A DNA stretch of 8,310 bases from CAYVFC01 sp964450715 (lineage in GTDB: Bacteria; Myxococcota_A; Polyangia; Polyangiales; JAFGIB01). The translations under genes and the position numbers were made by a program. Below the pieces are notes generated by a model, which ran no database searches, was not told where the DNA came from, and saw nothing but the letters and a program-made list of their open reading frames with translations. Each line of letters starts with the position of its first letter. Position 1 is the stretch's first letter. The DNA lies in the NCBI GenBank assembly GCA_964450715.1, contig CAYVFC010000226.1, positions 1-8,310 of the forward strand, in the 5' to 3' direction. Positions 1 through 6,195 of the stretch are shown piece by piece.

Positions 1-146
1 CGCCAGTGCAATAGCCTTCGAGGGCGGGCCAATGCAATCCGCGCGTCCCCCGCCGACCGGCCCCGGACCGCCCGCGCCCCCATCGAAACGCCAGAAACCA
101 AAGAGCGTAACGAAATGTGTAGAATGATTAGGCGCAAGGCCCGCCC
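1..146. other. Non-coding left margin with a short inverted repeat
   Basis: No convincing gene is seen here. The stretch lies downstream of the stop codon of the minus-strand radical SAM gene. It contains a perfect 9-base inverted repeat, GGGCGGGCC at 22-30 and GGCCCGCCC at 138-146, the right arm abutting the stop codon. The right arm sits in a string that reads GTAGGGGCGGGCC on the minus strand. That resembles short dispersed intergenic repeats common in GC-rich environmental genomes, but only one example is visible here, so this is inference. A tiny CCCC-TAC-GGGG hairpin at 144-154 straddles the stop codon. There is no T-rich tail to make it a standard terminator. Confidence 0.4.
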
Positions 147-3098
147 CTACGGGGTAGTCAGATACCCGACGATGGCCTCGAAATAGGATGAGGCGACCCG
201 ATCCATGTCGATATCCGCCAGCGCGTTATCCCGGATACCGTTAGCCCGGTAGACCTCCGGCGGAAACCCCTCGGCGTACCCGTCGAGCTTCGCCATACGA
301 ATGCGGCCCTGCTCGTCGACCTCGAAGCCAAAGCGTTTCAGCAGGTCGGCCGCTCGCTCGACCTCGGCCGGATCGGCTATACTCGCCACGTACTTCCGGT
401 ACATCGCCCAGCGCGCGGCCGGCCGGATGGCGGCCAGCCCCCGCGAGTTGGCGTCACCGCAGGACCGGAAGGCGTTCATGATAATGGTGGACTTGTAGGC
501 CTGCAGCGCTCGCAGGATCGGCCACGGGGCCAGGTACCGCTTGCCCAGGTAGGTCACCGCCAGGCAGCCGAAAAAGGCGCGCAAGCGCTTTCGCATCCGG
601 CTCAGCTCCCGGTCCACGTAAAAGTGGGCAAGCGCGCCGTCCTCCGGCTCGAACCTCCCCAGGGCCTCGAACGCCTTTTTATCCCCGGTTAGCCTGAGCA
701 GCAGCCGGTAGGCATTCTGGTTCAGCTGGGTGAAGTTCCCGCCCATGCGGCTGGTGTCGTACTCCGGGTATCCCGGCGAGACGAACTTCTTGAGCGCGCC
801 GAGCATGCTCGAGTCCCCTTGCTGCCGCGGGTAAAAGCGCAGCCAGTCGGGCGAGCCGGCGAAGATGCTGAAGTAGTTGGCCTGGTAGGTCATGAAGGGC
901 AGCTCGGAGACCAGATTCAGCAACACTTCCTCGAACCGGTTCATCGATCGGAGGTCGAACCGCTTCACCGGGCCATCGACGAAGGCCACGATTTCCTTTG
1001 CGACCGCAGCCGCGTCGTCGTGACCGGGTACGCCGATCAACAACGCATGCAACGGAATCGCCCCCGCGTCCGCCAGCCGGCCCAGGTTGACGAAATAGGA
1101 CTGGCGCAGGGGATCGGTCTCGCCGTCCCGCTCCAGCTCCCCGAGGTAGCGGCGCAAACGCGCGTCGTCATCCCCCCCATCTCTGCCGCCGGCGTCGGCG
1201 AGGCGCCCTACCCGCGCCTGCAGCGCCTTTCGGGCCAGAACGGCCGCCTTCTTCTTGAATCCCAGCAGGTACCGCTCCTGCACCGCCTCCAGTCCCACGA
1301 AGGCGGAGACCACGTAGCGCTCGATGAACTCGCGATGCTCCTTCTGCTGCATGGCGTTGACGTCCATCTGCGACCAGATGGCCGGTACGATCCCCTCGGC
1401 CTGTAGCAACTCGCCGAGCCGCCCGAGCGTCCAGGGGTGGACGTTGCTCAGGTTGTCGTCGACGATCATCACGTTTCCGCCGGCCAGGCGGTTCGCCCCG
1501 GCGATTAGCTGGCGGAAGAACGGTCGCTCCTTCAACGCCTCAGCGCCGCTTCCCAGGTTGCTGCCCACCCAGGCCATCTCGCGAAAATCGTGGGCGATCT
1601 GGCTAAAAACGTCCTCCGCGGTCCGCTGATTTCCCAGCGCCATGGAGCCCAGCGAAGCGCAGAAGTCGCAGTTGTACCGGCAGGATCCCTGGATCATCAG
1701 CGGCCGGTAGCCCTCGGCAAAAGGAATGCCCAGCATCCGAGAGACGTACTTGCCGTACCACCGCACGCTCCGCGCCTTTACCGCGTCTAGCCAGAAGCCG
1801 TCCAGGGCCATCCGGTTGCCGTATCCGAGGCTCCGCTCACCGCGCAAGAACCCGTCGAGAAAGGCGCTGGCACCGGGCCGGTCGAAGAAGCCGAAGTAGA
1901 GGCTGGGGCGGTGCTGTTCGCCGAAAACCGCGACCGCCTGCCGTTCGATCACGGCCCGGACCTCGGCATCGGTAAAAGCCTGGGGAATGCTCTTCAGGTT
2001 ACGGGGAACAAACGCGTTCAGGGACATCCCGCCATAGGCTATCTGCGCGGCCGGAACGCCCAGCAGCTCCAGCGCCCTTCCCACTGCCACCCCCATGGCC
2101 TGCTCGGCCGACATGGCGCTGATCATGATGAAGAGCTCGTCGGGCCGGTCGGCAACGAGCAACCCCGCTATCTCCCGGCCCACGCGGCAGACGTTCGCGT
2201 CCAGGACGTGGACGAACGGCCCCGCTTCCCGGTCCAACGCGGCGTTCAGCGAATGGTCGTGGATCAGGGTGTCATGAATGGCGGCGACCACCGCGGTCAT
2301 CTCGGTCAGCAGTTCCGGCGCCGCCGCCCTTCCCGCTTCTCCCTGGTTCTCCAGCAACTGCTCCGCCAGCGAATCGGCCAGCCGGACCTTGTCCGCCAGC
2401 GTCGCCAGGTCGTTTCCCTCTCGCGCGCAGTTGCGTCGAACGACCGCCGGCCGCTCGGCCACGGCTAACTCTGCGATCCCCGCGAGCGCCTTGCGGAAGG
2501 AACGTGCCCCGGAGGTCAGAGCGGTTCCCCTGCGCGCGGACCAACGCTCGGTCGCACTTCCGGGCTCCGACGCTTGCCGGTAGCGCGCCTCGTGCAGCAG
2601 GTTGAGAAAATCCGCCGTGGAATCGACGTATGCCTTGAGCGGATCGTGGTAATCGATGACGCCGGAAGCCAGCTGCTCCAGGGCCAGGGGCGGCACGGCC
2701 GCCTGCGACCGCATGCTCATCTGGGACCTTCCCTCGATGCTGTCCAGGGCGTGGAGGCTGTCGCGCTGCAGTTGCGACAGCCGGCCCGGCGAACCGACGC
2801 CGAGATCTCGAAACCGCTCGCTCGGCGATGGCTTCCTTTCGGCCAGATGCGACTCGCCATAGGTCTGCGCCACCCAGCGGAAGAAGTCGTGGTCGACGCG
2901 CAGCCCGGCGATGGCGGAAAGCCGCCGGGAAAGAGGCAGCCGCAGCGACTGCAGCAGCAGATAGGCCAGATAATGGTCCGGTGGATGGTCCACCCTCACG
3001 AGTTCCGAGCGCCCCCGCCTTTCGTTCTCGTAGGCGAACACCAGGGCTTCCAGGTCATCGAAGCAGATGTCCCTGGGATGTACGATCAGGACCTTCAT
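147..3098 (-). CDS. Large radical SAM enzyme with cobalamin-binding-like domain
   Basis: This 983-residue protein is predicted to be a cytoplasmic iron-sulfur enzyme that cleaves S-adenosylmethionine; its substrate is unknown. The radical SAM core starts with the CxxxCxxC cluster motif at C473, C477 and C480. It continues with MIVDDNLSN (544-552), matching the usual FxDDNF strand, VGLEAVQERYLLGFKKK (601-617) and LLIGVPGHD (686-694), all familiar from B12-binding radical SAM families. Ahead of it, residues about 295-365 read VHVLDAN...PDELFIMISAMS...IAYGG, the pattern of a class B cobalamin-binding domain without the base-on DxHxxG motif. The first strand, MKVLIVHPRD, supports the chosen start. 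About 280 residues lie between that strand and the rest of the B12-like domain, and a PPLAL motif (136-140) sits inside them. The C-terminal 230 residues are not recognised. No Shine-Dalgarno sequence is obvious. It stands alone on this strand, divergent from the lipoprotein gene. Fold assignment is strong; specific function is open. Confidence 0.9.
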   Translation of the reverse strand: MKVLIVHPRDICFDDLEALVFAYENERRGRSELVRVDHPPDHYLAYLLLQSLRLPLSRRLSAIAGLRVDHDFFRWVAQTYGESHLAERKPSPSERFRDLGVGSPGRLSQLQRDSLHALDSIEGRSQMSMRSQAAVPPLALEQLASGVIDYHDPLKAYVDSTADFLNLLHEARYRQASEPGSATERWSARRGTALTSGARSFRKALAGIAELAVAERPAVVRRNCAREGNDLATLADKVRLADSLAEQLLENQGEAGRAAAPELLTEMTAVVAAIHDTLIHDHSLNAALDREAGPFVHVLDANVCRVGREIAGLLVADRPDELFIMISAMSAEQAMGVAVGRALELLGVPAAQIAYGGMSLNAFVPRNLKSIPQAFTDAEVRAVIERQAVAVFGEQHRPSLYFGFFDRPGASAFLDGFLRGERSLGYGNRMALDGFWLDAVKARSVRWYGKYVSRMLGIPFAEGYRPLMIQGSCRYNCDFCASLGSMALGNQRTAEDVFSQIAHDFREMAWVGSNLGSGAEALKERPFFRQLIAGANRLAGGNVMIVDDNLSNVHPWTLGRLGELLQAEGIVPAIWSQMDVNAMQQKEHREFIERYVVSAFVGLEAVQERYLLGFKKKAAVLARKALQARVGRLADAGGRDGGDDDARLRRYLGELERDGETDPLRQSYFVNLGRLADAGAIPLHALLIGVPGHDDAAAVAKEIVAFVDGPVKRFDLRSMNRFEEVLLNLVSELPFMTYQANYFSIFAGSPDWLRFYPRQQGDSSMLGALKKFVSPGYPEYDTSRMGGNFTQLNQNAYRLLLRLTGDKKAFEALGRFEPEDGALAHFYVDRELSRMRKRLRAFFGCLAVTYLGKRYLAPWPILRALQAYKSTIIMNAFRSCGDANSRGLAAIRPAARWAMYRKYVASIADPAEVERAADLLKRFGFEVDEQGRIRMAKLDGYAEGFPPEVYRANGIRDNALADIDMDRVASSYFEAIVGYLTTP

Positions 3099-3207
3099 CG
3101 GATGGCGAGCGTCGCGCGCTGGTCGACAGTATGGGGGAAAAACGGCCTGCGGTCACCTCGTCGTTTGGGGTACTATCCGAAGAGCTGTTGCCGGCGAAAC
3201 GAGGGTC
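3099..3207. promoter_or_regulatory. Divergent intergenic region, probable promoters both ways
   Basis: This 109-bp gap separates two genes that start in opposite directions, so promoters for both should lie here. A TACTAT hexamer at 3171-3176, about 30 bases before the lipoprotein start, is a possible -10 box. The -35 position has no good match (TGCGGT, 3148-3153). On the other strand CATACT (3134-3129) is an equally weak -10 candidate. GAGGG at 3201-3205 lies 2 bases before the lipoprotein ATG, closer than is usual for a ribosome binding site. No clear operator palindrome is seen. Confidence 0.3.
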
Positions 3208-3936
3208 ATGCGCGCGATACTCTTCCCGTCTCTCACCTTTCTCTGTCTCGTCCAGGCGGCGTGCATGGAGAAACCATCCGGGGCTTCGCCGCGAGCGAGC
3301 GAGCACCCCGTGGACGCGAGCTCGACACCGCCTTCCGCTCCGGATAAGAAAATGAAGGCGGAACCGGAAGCGACAACGGCAACGGCAACGGAGCCGGAGC
3401 CGGAACCGAAGCCGGACGCGGCCGCGAAGGCGGAGCCAGAAGAAGCCGGTACGGCCGCGGTGCTCGCCGCGTTTTCTCCCTACGCCAGGATAGACCAGCT
3501 TCCCCTGGCCGAGGCGGTACGGCTCTGCGAGATCGATCGCGCCGAGCGCGAGCGCAAGGCCGACGTACACCAGAAGGCCGGGCTCGGCTGCAAGCTGGCT
3601 GCGGCCACCTTTGCCAGGACCCGTCAGGCCTGCCGCGGCTTCTACCGGAACTGCATGGCGCGCAATCCCTCCAGGCCGAAGTCGGAGAACCTCTGCGAGA
3701 AGCTCAACCCGGCCGCGTGCACCATCACGGTGGCGGAGTTCGCCGCCTGCCGCGAGGCCGAGCAGCTCATGATCCAAGAGCTGCTGGTAAAGCTCGACTG
3801 CGACTACCAGGGCCCGCGCCTGACCACACCGCCCACGCTCGCGCAGTGCGAGAAGCCCAAGCAGCGCTGCGCCGCGCTCTTCGAGTACCCCAACCGCCCT
3901 GCTCCCCGTAAGAATAAACGGGGGGAAAGCCGCTAG
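3208..3936 (+). CDS. Small Cys-rich lipoprotein of unknown function
   Basis: This 242-residue protein is predicted to be exported and lipid-anchored. An upstream in-frame ATG at 3067 exists, but the ATG at 3208 directly begins a short hydrophobic signal (MRAILFPSLTFLCLVQAAC). The likely lipidated residue is C19. The lipobox VQAAC has Gln at -3, which is atypical, so simple signal peptidase I cleavage is an alternative. Residues 20-85 form a low-complexity linker rich in Pro, Glu, Ala and Thr. The folded part, about 88-230, has ten cysteines (107, 128, 142, 149, 163, 171, 181, 198, 214, 221), enough for five disulfides, with charged, largely helical-looking sequence between them. That fits a periplasmic or outer-surface domain. 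The basic tail (PRKNKRGESR) is unusual. The family is not one I can name; the style is typical of myxobacterial lipoproteins. It is divergent from the radical SAM gene, and a functional link is only a possibility. Confidence 0.8.
   Translation: MRAILFPSLTFLCLVQAACMEKPSGASPRASEHPVDASSTPPSAPDKKMKAEPEATTATATEPEPEPKPDAAAKAEPEEAGTAAVLAAFSPYARIDQLPLAEAVRLCEIDRAERERKADVHQKAGLGCKLAAATFARTRQACRGFYRNCMARNPSRPKSENLCEKLNPAACTITVAEFAACREAEQLMIQELLVKLDCDYQGPRLTTPPTLAQCEKPKQRCAALFEYPNRPAPRKNKRGESR
3375..3416 (+). repeat. Imperfect hexanucleotide repeat coding a Thr-Ala/Glu-Pro linker
   Basis: Two consecutive imperfect hexamer runs, of the type (ACGGCA)n and then (GAGCCG)n, encode TATATEPEPEPKP in the lipoprotein linker. 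The unit is a multiple of three, so slippage would change linker length without breaking the frame. The same repeat produces the Arg-rich (RFRLRLR) stretch of the antisense frame, one reason to regard that frame as a shadow. Confidence 0.6.
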
Positions 3937-3946
3937 CCATCTCTCT

Positions 3947-3963
3947 TTCGCGCCGCGCGCGAA
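3947..3963 (+). terminator. GC hairpin after the lipoprotein gene
   Basis: TTCGCG (3947-3952) and CGCGAA (3958-3963) form a perfect 6-bp stem with a 5-base loop, starting 11 bases after the lipoprotein stop codon. No T-run follows on the plus strand, so it is a weak candidate for an intrinsic terminator and may only stabilise the mRNA end. A second small hairpin, CCCCGT/ACGGGG (3904-3909 and 3918-3923), lies just inside the end of the gene. Confidence 0.25.
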
Positions 3964-4048
3964 TGCCGGAACCGCTTTACATCCGAGCCCCATCGGGTAG
4001 AAACGTTGGCGCATCGCGGCGTCTCCCGTCGAGATCTCCCGCCGCCCG

Positions 4049-5353
4049 ATGCCATTGCCCGGGCAGACCTTGAACAGCCGCGTTCGACAGGCCAAGGCTT
4101 CCGACCTGGAAGCGGTGCGGAGGCTCAACGCCCTTCTCAGGACGGGCGTACGAGACTTCTACTGGGACTCGGACCGCTACCTGCGATCCGCGATAGCCAG
4201 GCGGAGCTGCTACGTGGCCAGGGAAGACGGCGAGGTCCAGGCCGCGCTGATCGTCGCCAACCAGCAGCCACAGGGCGCTCGCCAGCACGAGCATCTGGTC
4301 ATCGAGACCCTGGTGGTGGATCCCCGTTTCCGGGGCCGCGGCATCGGCACCGAGCTGGTCGAGCTCGCCAAGCGGCTGGCCTTTGAAGGCGATCGCAGGC
4401 TCTACGTCGAATCGTTCTACGAGTACGGAAAGCCGAGCTACTACCGGAAGATCGGCTTCGAGCTAGACGATCCGGCCCAGTACCGCGGCCGCCCCTATCA
4501 CGTCCTGCACTTCGACCCCCGGCCCATCCCCGCCTTCCCGATCATGAAACGGATCGCCATCGCCGATAGGCTGCACTACCTGCGCCACCTGCGGAAGGCG
4601 CGGGTGGTCACCGGCGATCTGACCTTCGAGAGGCTGCTGCTTCGCGACGATCCTTCACGGAAGGTCCGCCTGAGCCTTTTGAACGGAAACGCGATCGCGG
4701 CCGAGGTGACGGAGGGCGGGTACCTCTTCTATCCTCCGGTCGGCTCCTCGCGGATCGATGCAACGGTGCTGCAGTGCCTCGAATGGCTCGCCGACCGGCG
4801 CACGAGCGGGCGCTTCACCCGGGTGCCGCTCGAGCTGGTATCGATACTTTCCCCGCGAACCCGATCGCGGCTGCGGACGACTCGGGAAGGCGGAAACCGT
4901 GAGTGGCGGTACGCGGTCCCAGGCCTCTGCGACGCGACCGGGGCGGCGACGAGAACGGGCGAGCGAAGCTTGTTGGCCTCGTTCCTGAATAGGGCGCCGG
5001 TGCTGAAATGGGAGGCTGCCGGACTGCGGAAAGAGCTCGCGAGCCGGTGTGATCCGAGAGTCGACCGGGCCCTGGCCCAGTCGGCGTCCCTAGGATTGCT
5101 GACCGCGGGCCTGTACGCGGATGGTACGCTCAGCGGGTTTGCGGTGGCCGGGATCGAGCGGAGAACGGCCTTCGTCCATTTCCAGGAAGCTTCGCGGGAG
5201 AGGGGGGCTCGACAGGCACTGCTGCATCTGTTCGCCGCAGAGCTCCGGCGACGCGGAACGCAGATCGTCAACTACGGGAAGCAGATCGGTACCCGATACC
5301 CGGCAAGCGTAATCGAGAAACGAAGTCTGGAGCTCCGCGCGGCAATGCGCTGA
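4049..5353 (+). CDS. GNAT acetyltransferase fused to a DUF2156-like domain
   Basis: This 434-residue soluble protein appears to contain two acyltransferase-fold regions. Residues 11-155 are a GNAT domain: the acetyl-CoA-binding strand and loop are VIETLVVDPRFRGRGIGTEL (84-103), with the R-G-R-G-I-G pyrophosphate loop at 95-100. YGKPSYYRKIGFE (126-138) is the usual end of GNAT folds. Residues about 195-430 resemble DUF2156, the catalytic C-terminal domain of phosphatidylglycerol lysyltransferases. The matching parts are GGYLFYPPVG (223-232), AFVHFQEASRERGARQALLHLF (374-395) and IVNYGKQIGTRYPASVIEKRSLEL (406-429), the last corresponding to the family's INxExDLGxxGLRxxKxSY region. The Lys/Arg-Asn motif expected in the middle is not evident. 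There are no membrane segments. The ATG lacks a clear Shine-Dalgarno; TTG at 4070 is an alternative start. Acetylation or aminoacylation of a small molecule, peptide or tRNA-derived group is plausible; the substrate is unknown. GNAT is confident, DUF2156 moderate. Confidence 0.85.
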   Translation: MPLPGQTLNSRVRQAKASDLEAVRRLNALLRTGVRDFYWDSDRYLRSAIARRSCYVAREDGEVQAALIVANQQPQGARQHEHLVIETLVVDPRFRGRGIGTELVELAKRLAFEGDRRLYVESFYEYGKPSYYRKIGFELDDPAQYRGRPYHVLHFDPRPIPAFPIMKRIAIADRLHYLRHLRKARVVTGDLTFERLLLRDDPSRKVRLSLLNGNAIAAEVTEGGYLFYPPVGSSRIDATVLQCLEWLADRRTSGRFTRVPLELVSILSPRTRSRLRTTREGGNREWRYAVPGLCDATGAATRTGERSLLASFLNRAPVLKWEAAGLRKELASRCDPRVDRALAQSASLGLLTAGLYADGTLSGFAVAGIERRTAFVHFQEASRERGARQALLHLFAAELRRRGTQIVNYGKQIGTRYPASVIEKRSLELRAAMR

Positions 5354-5356
5354 GGG

Positions 5357-5378
5357 GCGACGCCTCGGGCGGCGCTTT
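5357..5378 (+). terminator. Candidate intrinsic terminator of the GNAT fusion gene
   Basis: Bases 5357-5364 (GCGACGCC) pair with 5368-5375 (GGCGGCGC) through seven GC pairs and one A-G mismatch, with a 3-base loop. TTT follows directly, and another TTT comes three bases later. The hairpin starts 4 bases after the stop codon. The short T-tract makes it moderate rather than strong, but position and stem suggest that the downstream pair is transcribed separately. Confidence 0.5.
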
Positions 5379-5382
5379 GGGT

Positions 5383-5420
5383 TTCTCCCTTGCTTAGAGC
5401 GGTCGCGCGAGGGAGAATAT
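5383..5420 (+). promoter_or_regulatory. Possible promoter overlapping an 8-bp inverted repeat
   Basis: A perfect inverted repeat, TTCTCCCT (5383-5390) and AGGGAGAA (5410-5417), has a 19-base centre. It overlaps a possible promoter: TTGCTT at 5390-5395 as -35, a 17-base spacer, and GAGAAT at 5413-5418 as -10. This lies about 20 bases before the ATG at 5439. Both hexamers are imperfect. An operator inside the promoter would fit the geometry, but an mRNA hairpin or chance cannot be excluded. Confidence 0.3.
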
Positions 5421-5438
5421 CCGGATCGGGAACTGCGC

Positions 5439-5642
5439 ATGGCGACGAGTATCACTAAAAGCGAGCTGGACAGATTGCGCAAGATCGAGAAGCTGGCCCG
5501 GGAAGCGGTCAGCCCCAACCCCCCGGACAAGCACCAGCAGGCGCTGGCCGCCCTGCGCAAGGCCCTGGACGAGCAGCCCGCCCCCTTTGATCGGGACGCC
5601 CACCGGAGGGCTGTCACCCAGCCGATCATTCCGAAAAAATGA
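5439..5642 (+). CDS. 67-aa helical protein of unknown function, coupled to DUF167 gene
   Basis: A small, charged, soluble protein with no signal peptide, membrane segment or cysteine. Residues about 5-25 (ITKSELDRLRKIEKLAREAV) and 31-46 (KHQQALAALRKALDEQ) look like two amphipathic helices joined by a Pro/Asn turn (SPNPPD). A Pro-rich, basic tail follows, ending IIPKK. I do not recognise the family. Three things support coding: the candidate promoter just upstream, high-GC codon use like its neighbours, and an ATGA stop/start overlap with the next, recognisable gene. The overlap suggests that the two proteins are made together. A partner or adaptor role is conceivable but not shown. Confidence 0.65.
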   Translation: MATSITKSELDRLRKIEKLAREAVSPNPPDKHQQALAALRKALDEQPAPFDRDAHRRAVTQPIIPKK

Positions 5643-5995
5643 CCGGTCCCCGATCGGATCGAGACGGCCTGGCCGGGCTCGAAGTTCGGGAGCACGAGGA
5701 CGGCGTCAGCTTCGCGGTCCGCGTGCGGCCGGGCGCTGCGCGCGATGCTGTAGATGGAGTACGGGAGGGAGCACTGCAAATCCGCCTCACCGCTCCGCCG
5801 GTCGAAGGCGCGGCCAACGCTTCGCTGATCAAGCACCTGGCGCGAATCCTGCGCGTTCCCAAGCGCGCGGTCACCATCGTCCAGGGTGAAAGGTCCAGGA
5901 ACAAGACGGTGGGCGTGACCGGGGTGGACGGCGCGGCCCTGCGCCGGGCGTTCGAAGGAGGTAAAGCGCAGCAGCTTACGAAAACATTCGTTTAG
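5639..5995 (+). CDS. DUF167 / YggU (UPF0235) family protein
   Basis: This 118-residue protein is a small cytoplasmic member of the conserved DUF167 family (YggU in Escherichia coli), whose biochemical role is not established. The hallmark segments are intact and in order: VRVRPGAARDAV (27-38), LQIRLTAPPVEGAAN (46-60) and IVQGERSRNKTVGV (80-93). The length is somewhat over the usual 95-105 residues because of a charged N-terminal extension of about 20 residues and a short tail. The start overlaps the stop of the 67-aa gene as ATGA, and no Shine-Dalgarno precedes it. Translation therefore probably depends on ribosomes finishing the upstream gene. In many bacteria this family is encoded next to YggT, cell-division or pyrroline-carboxylate reductase genes; none is seen here. 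Confidence 0.92.
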   Translation: MTGPRSDRDGLAGLEVREHEDGVSFAVRVRPGAARDAVDGVREGALQIRLTAPPVEGAANASLIKHLARILRVPKRAVTIVQGERSRNKTVGVTGVDGAALRRAFEGGKAQQLTKTFV

Positions 5996-6195
5996 GGACG
6001 TGGTTTTTCACGCTGGTAAGAACGCGTTGTGGTTCGGCACGATATGTAGGGGAAGGCCCGGTTGCAGAGACGAAAGTGGCGAGAACGTACAACTGATCAG
6101 CGACTCCTATATCTGGAAGACAATGTCGCTCATAATGCAGGTGGCGGCTATCGTTGGGGGGCCTGGTTAAACGAGTGGAGACCGAGACGCTAACC
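5996..6195. other. Intergenic region, noticeably less GC-rich
   Basis: This 200-bp gap separates the DUF167 gene from the repeat lipoprotein gene and should hold the latter's promoter. No convincing -35/-10 pair is seen; CATAAT (6131-6136) is a lone -10-like hexamer. A 4-bp hairpin around GTTTTT (5999-6012) is too weak to call a terminator. The in-frame extension of the downstream gene to TTG at 6154 would put 14 charged residues before the signal peptide and is not accepted. CGAGA at 6183-6187, 8 bases before the ATG at 6196, is a weak ribosome-binding candidate. Confidence 0.4.

Noticed and set aside
819..2468. Several plus-strand open frames of 100-195 residues
   Set aside because: All are antisense to the radical SAM gene, whose motifs are continuous across the region. 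Long shadow frames are expected at this GC content.
3099..3207. RiPP precursor gene beside the radical SAM enzyme
   Set aside because: I looked for a short Cys- or Gly-rich peptide frame with a ribosome binding site next to either end of the enzyme gene and found none.
3291..3304. GCGA tetranucleotide run as a phase-variation tract
   Set aside because: Only about three and a half units, too few for a typical slippage switch.
2574..3355. Plus-strand open frames of 257 and 175 residues crossing the radical SAM start
   Set aside because: They run through the antisense of the enzyme N-terminus and the promoter gap, with His/Gln/Arg-rich sequence and no recognisable motif.
3055..4128. 357-residue minus-strand open frame with an Arg/Leu/Phe-rich stretch
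   Set aside because: It lies opposite the lipoprotein gene. Its RLRFRLRLR run is the antisense of the Glu-Pro hexamer repeat, and no domain or signal is seen.
5090..5836. 248-residue minus-strand open frame
   Set aside because: It is antisense to three plus-strand genes at once, including the recognisable DUF167 gene, and has biased composition.
6044..6062. Second copy of the left-margin repeat (GTAGGGGAAGGCCCGG)
   Set aside because: Only the GTAGGGG heptamer and a loose GGCC resemblance match; this is too little to call a copy.
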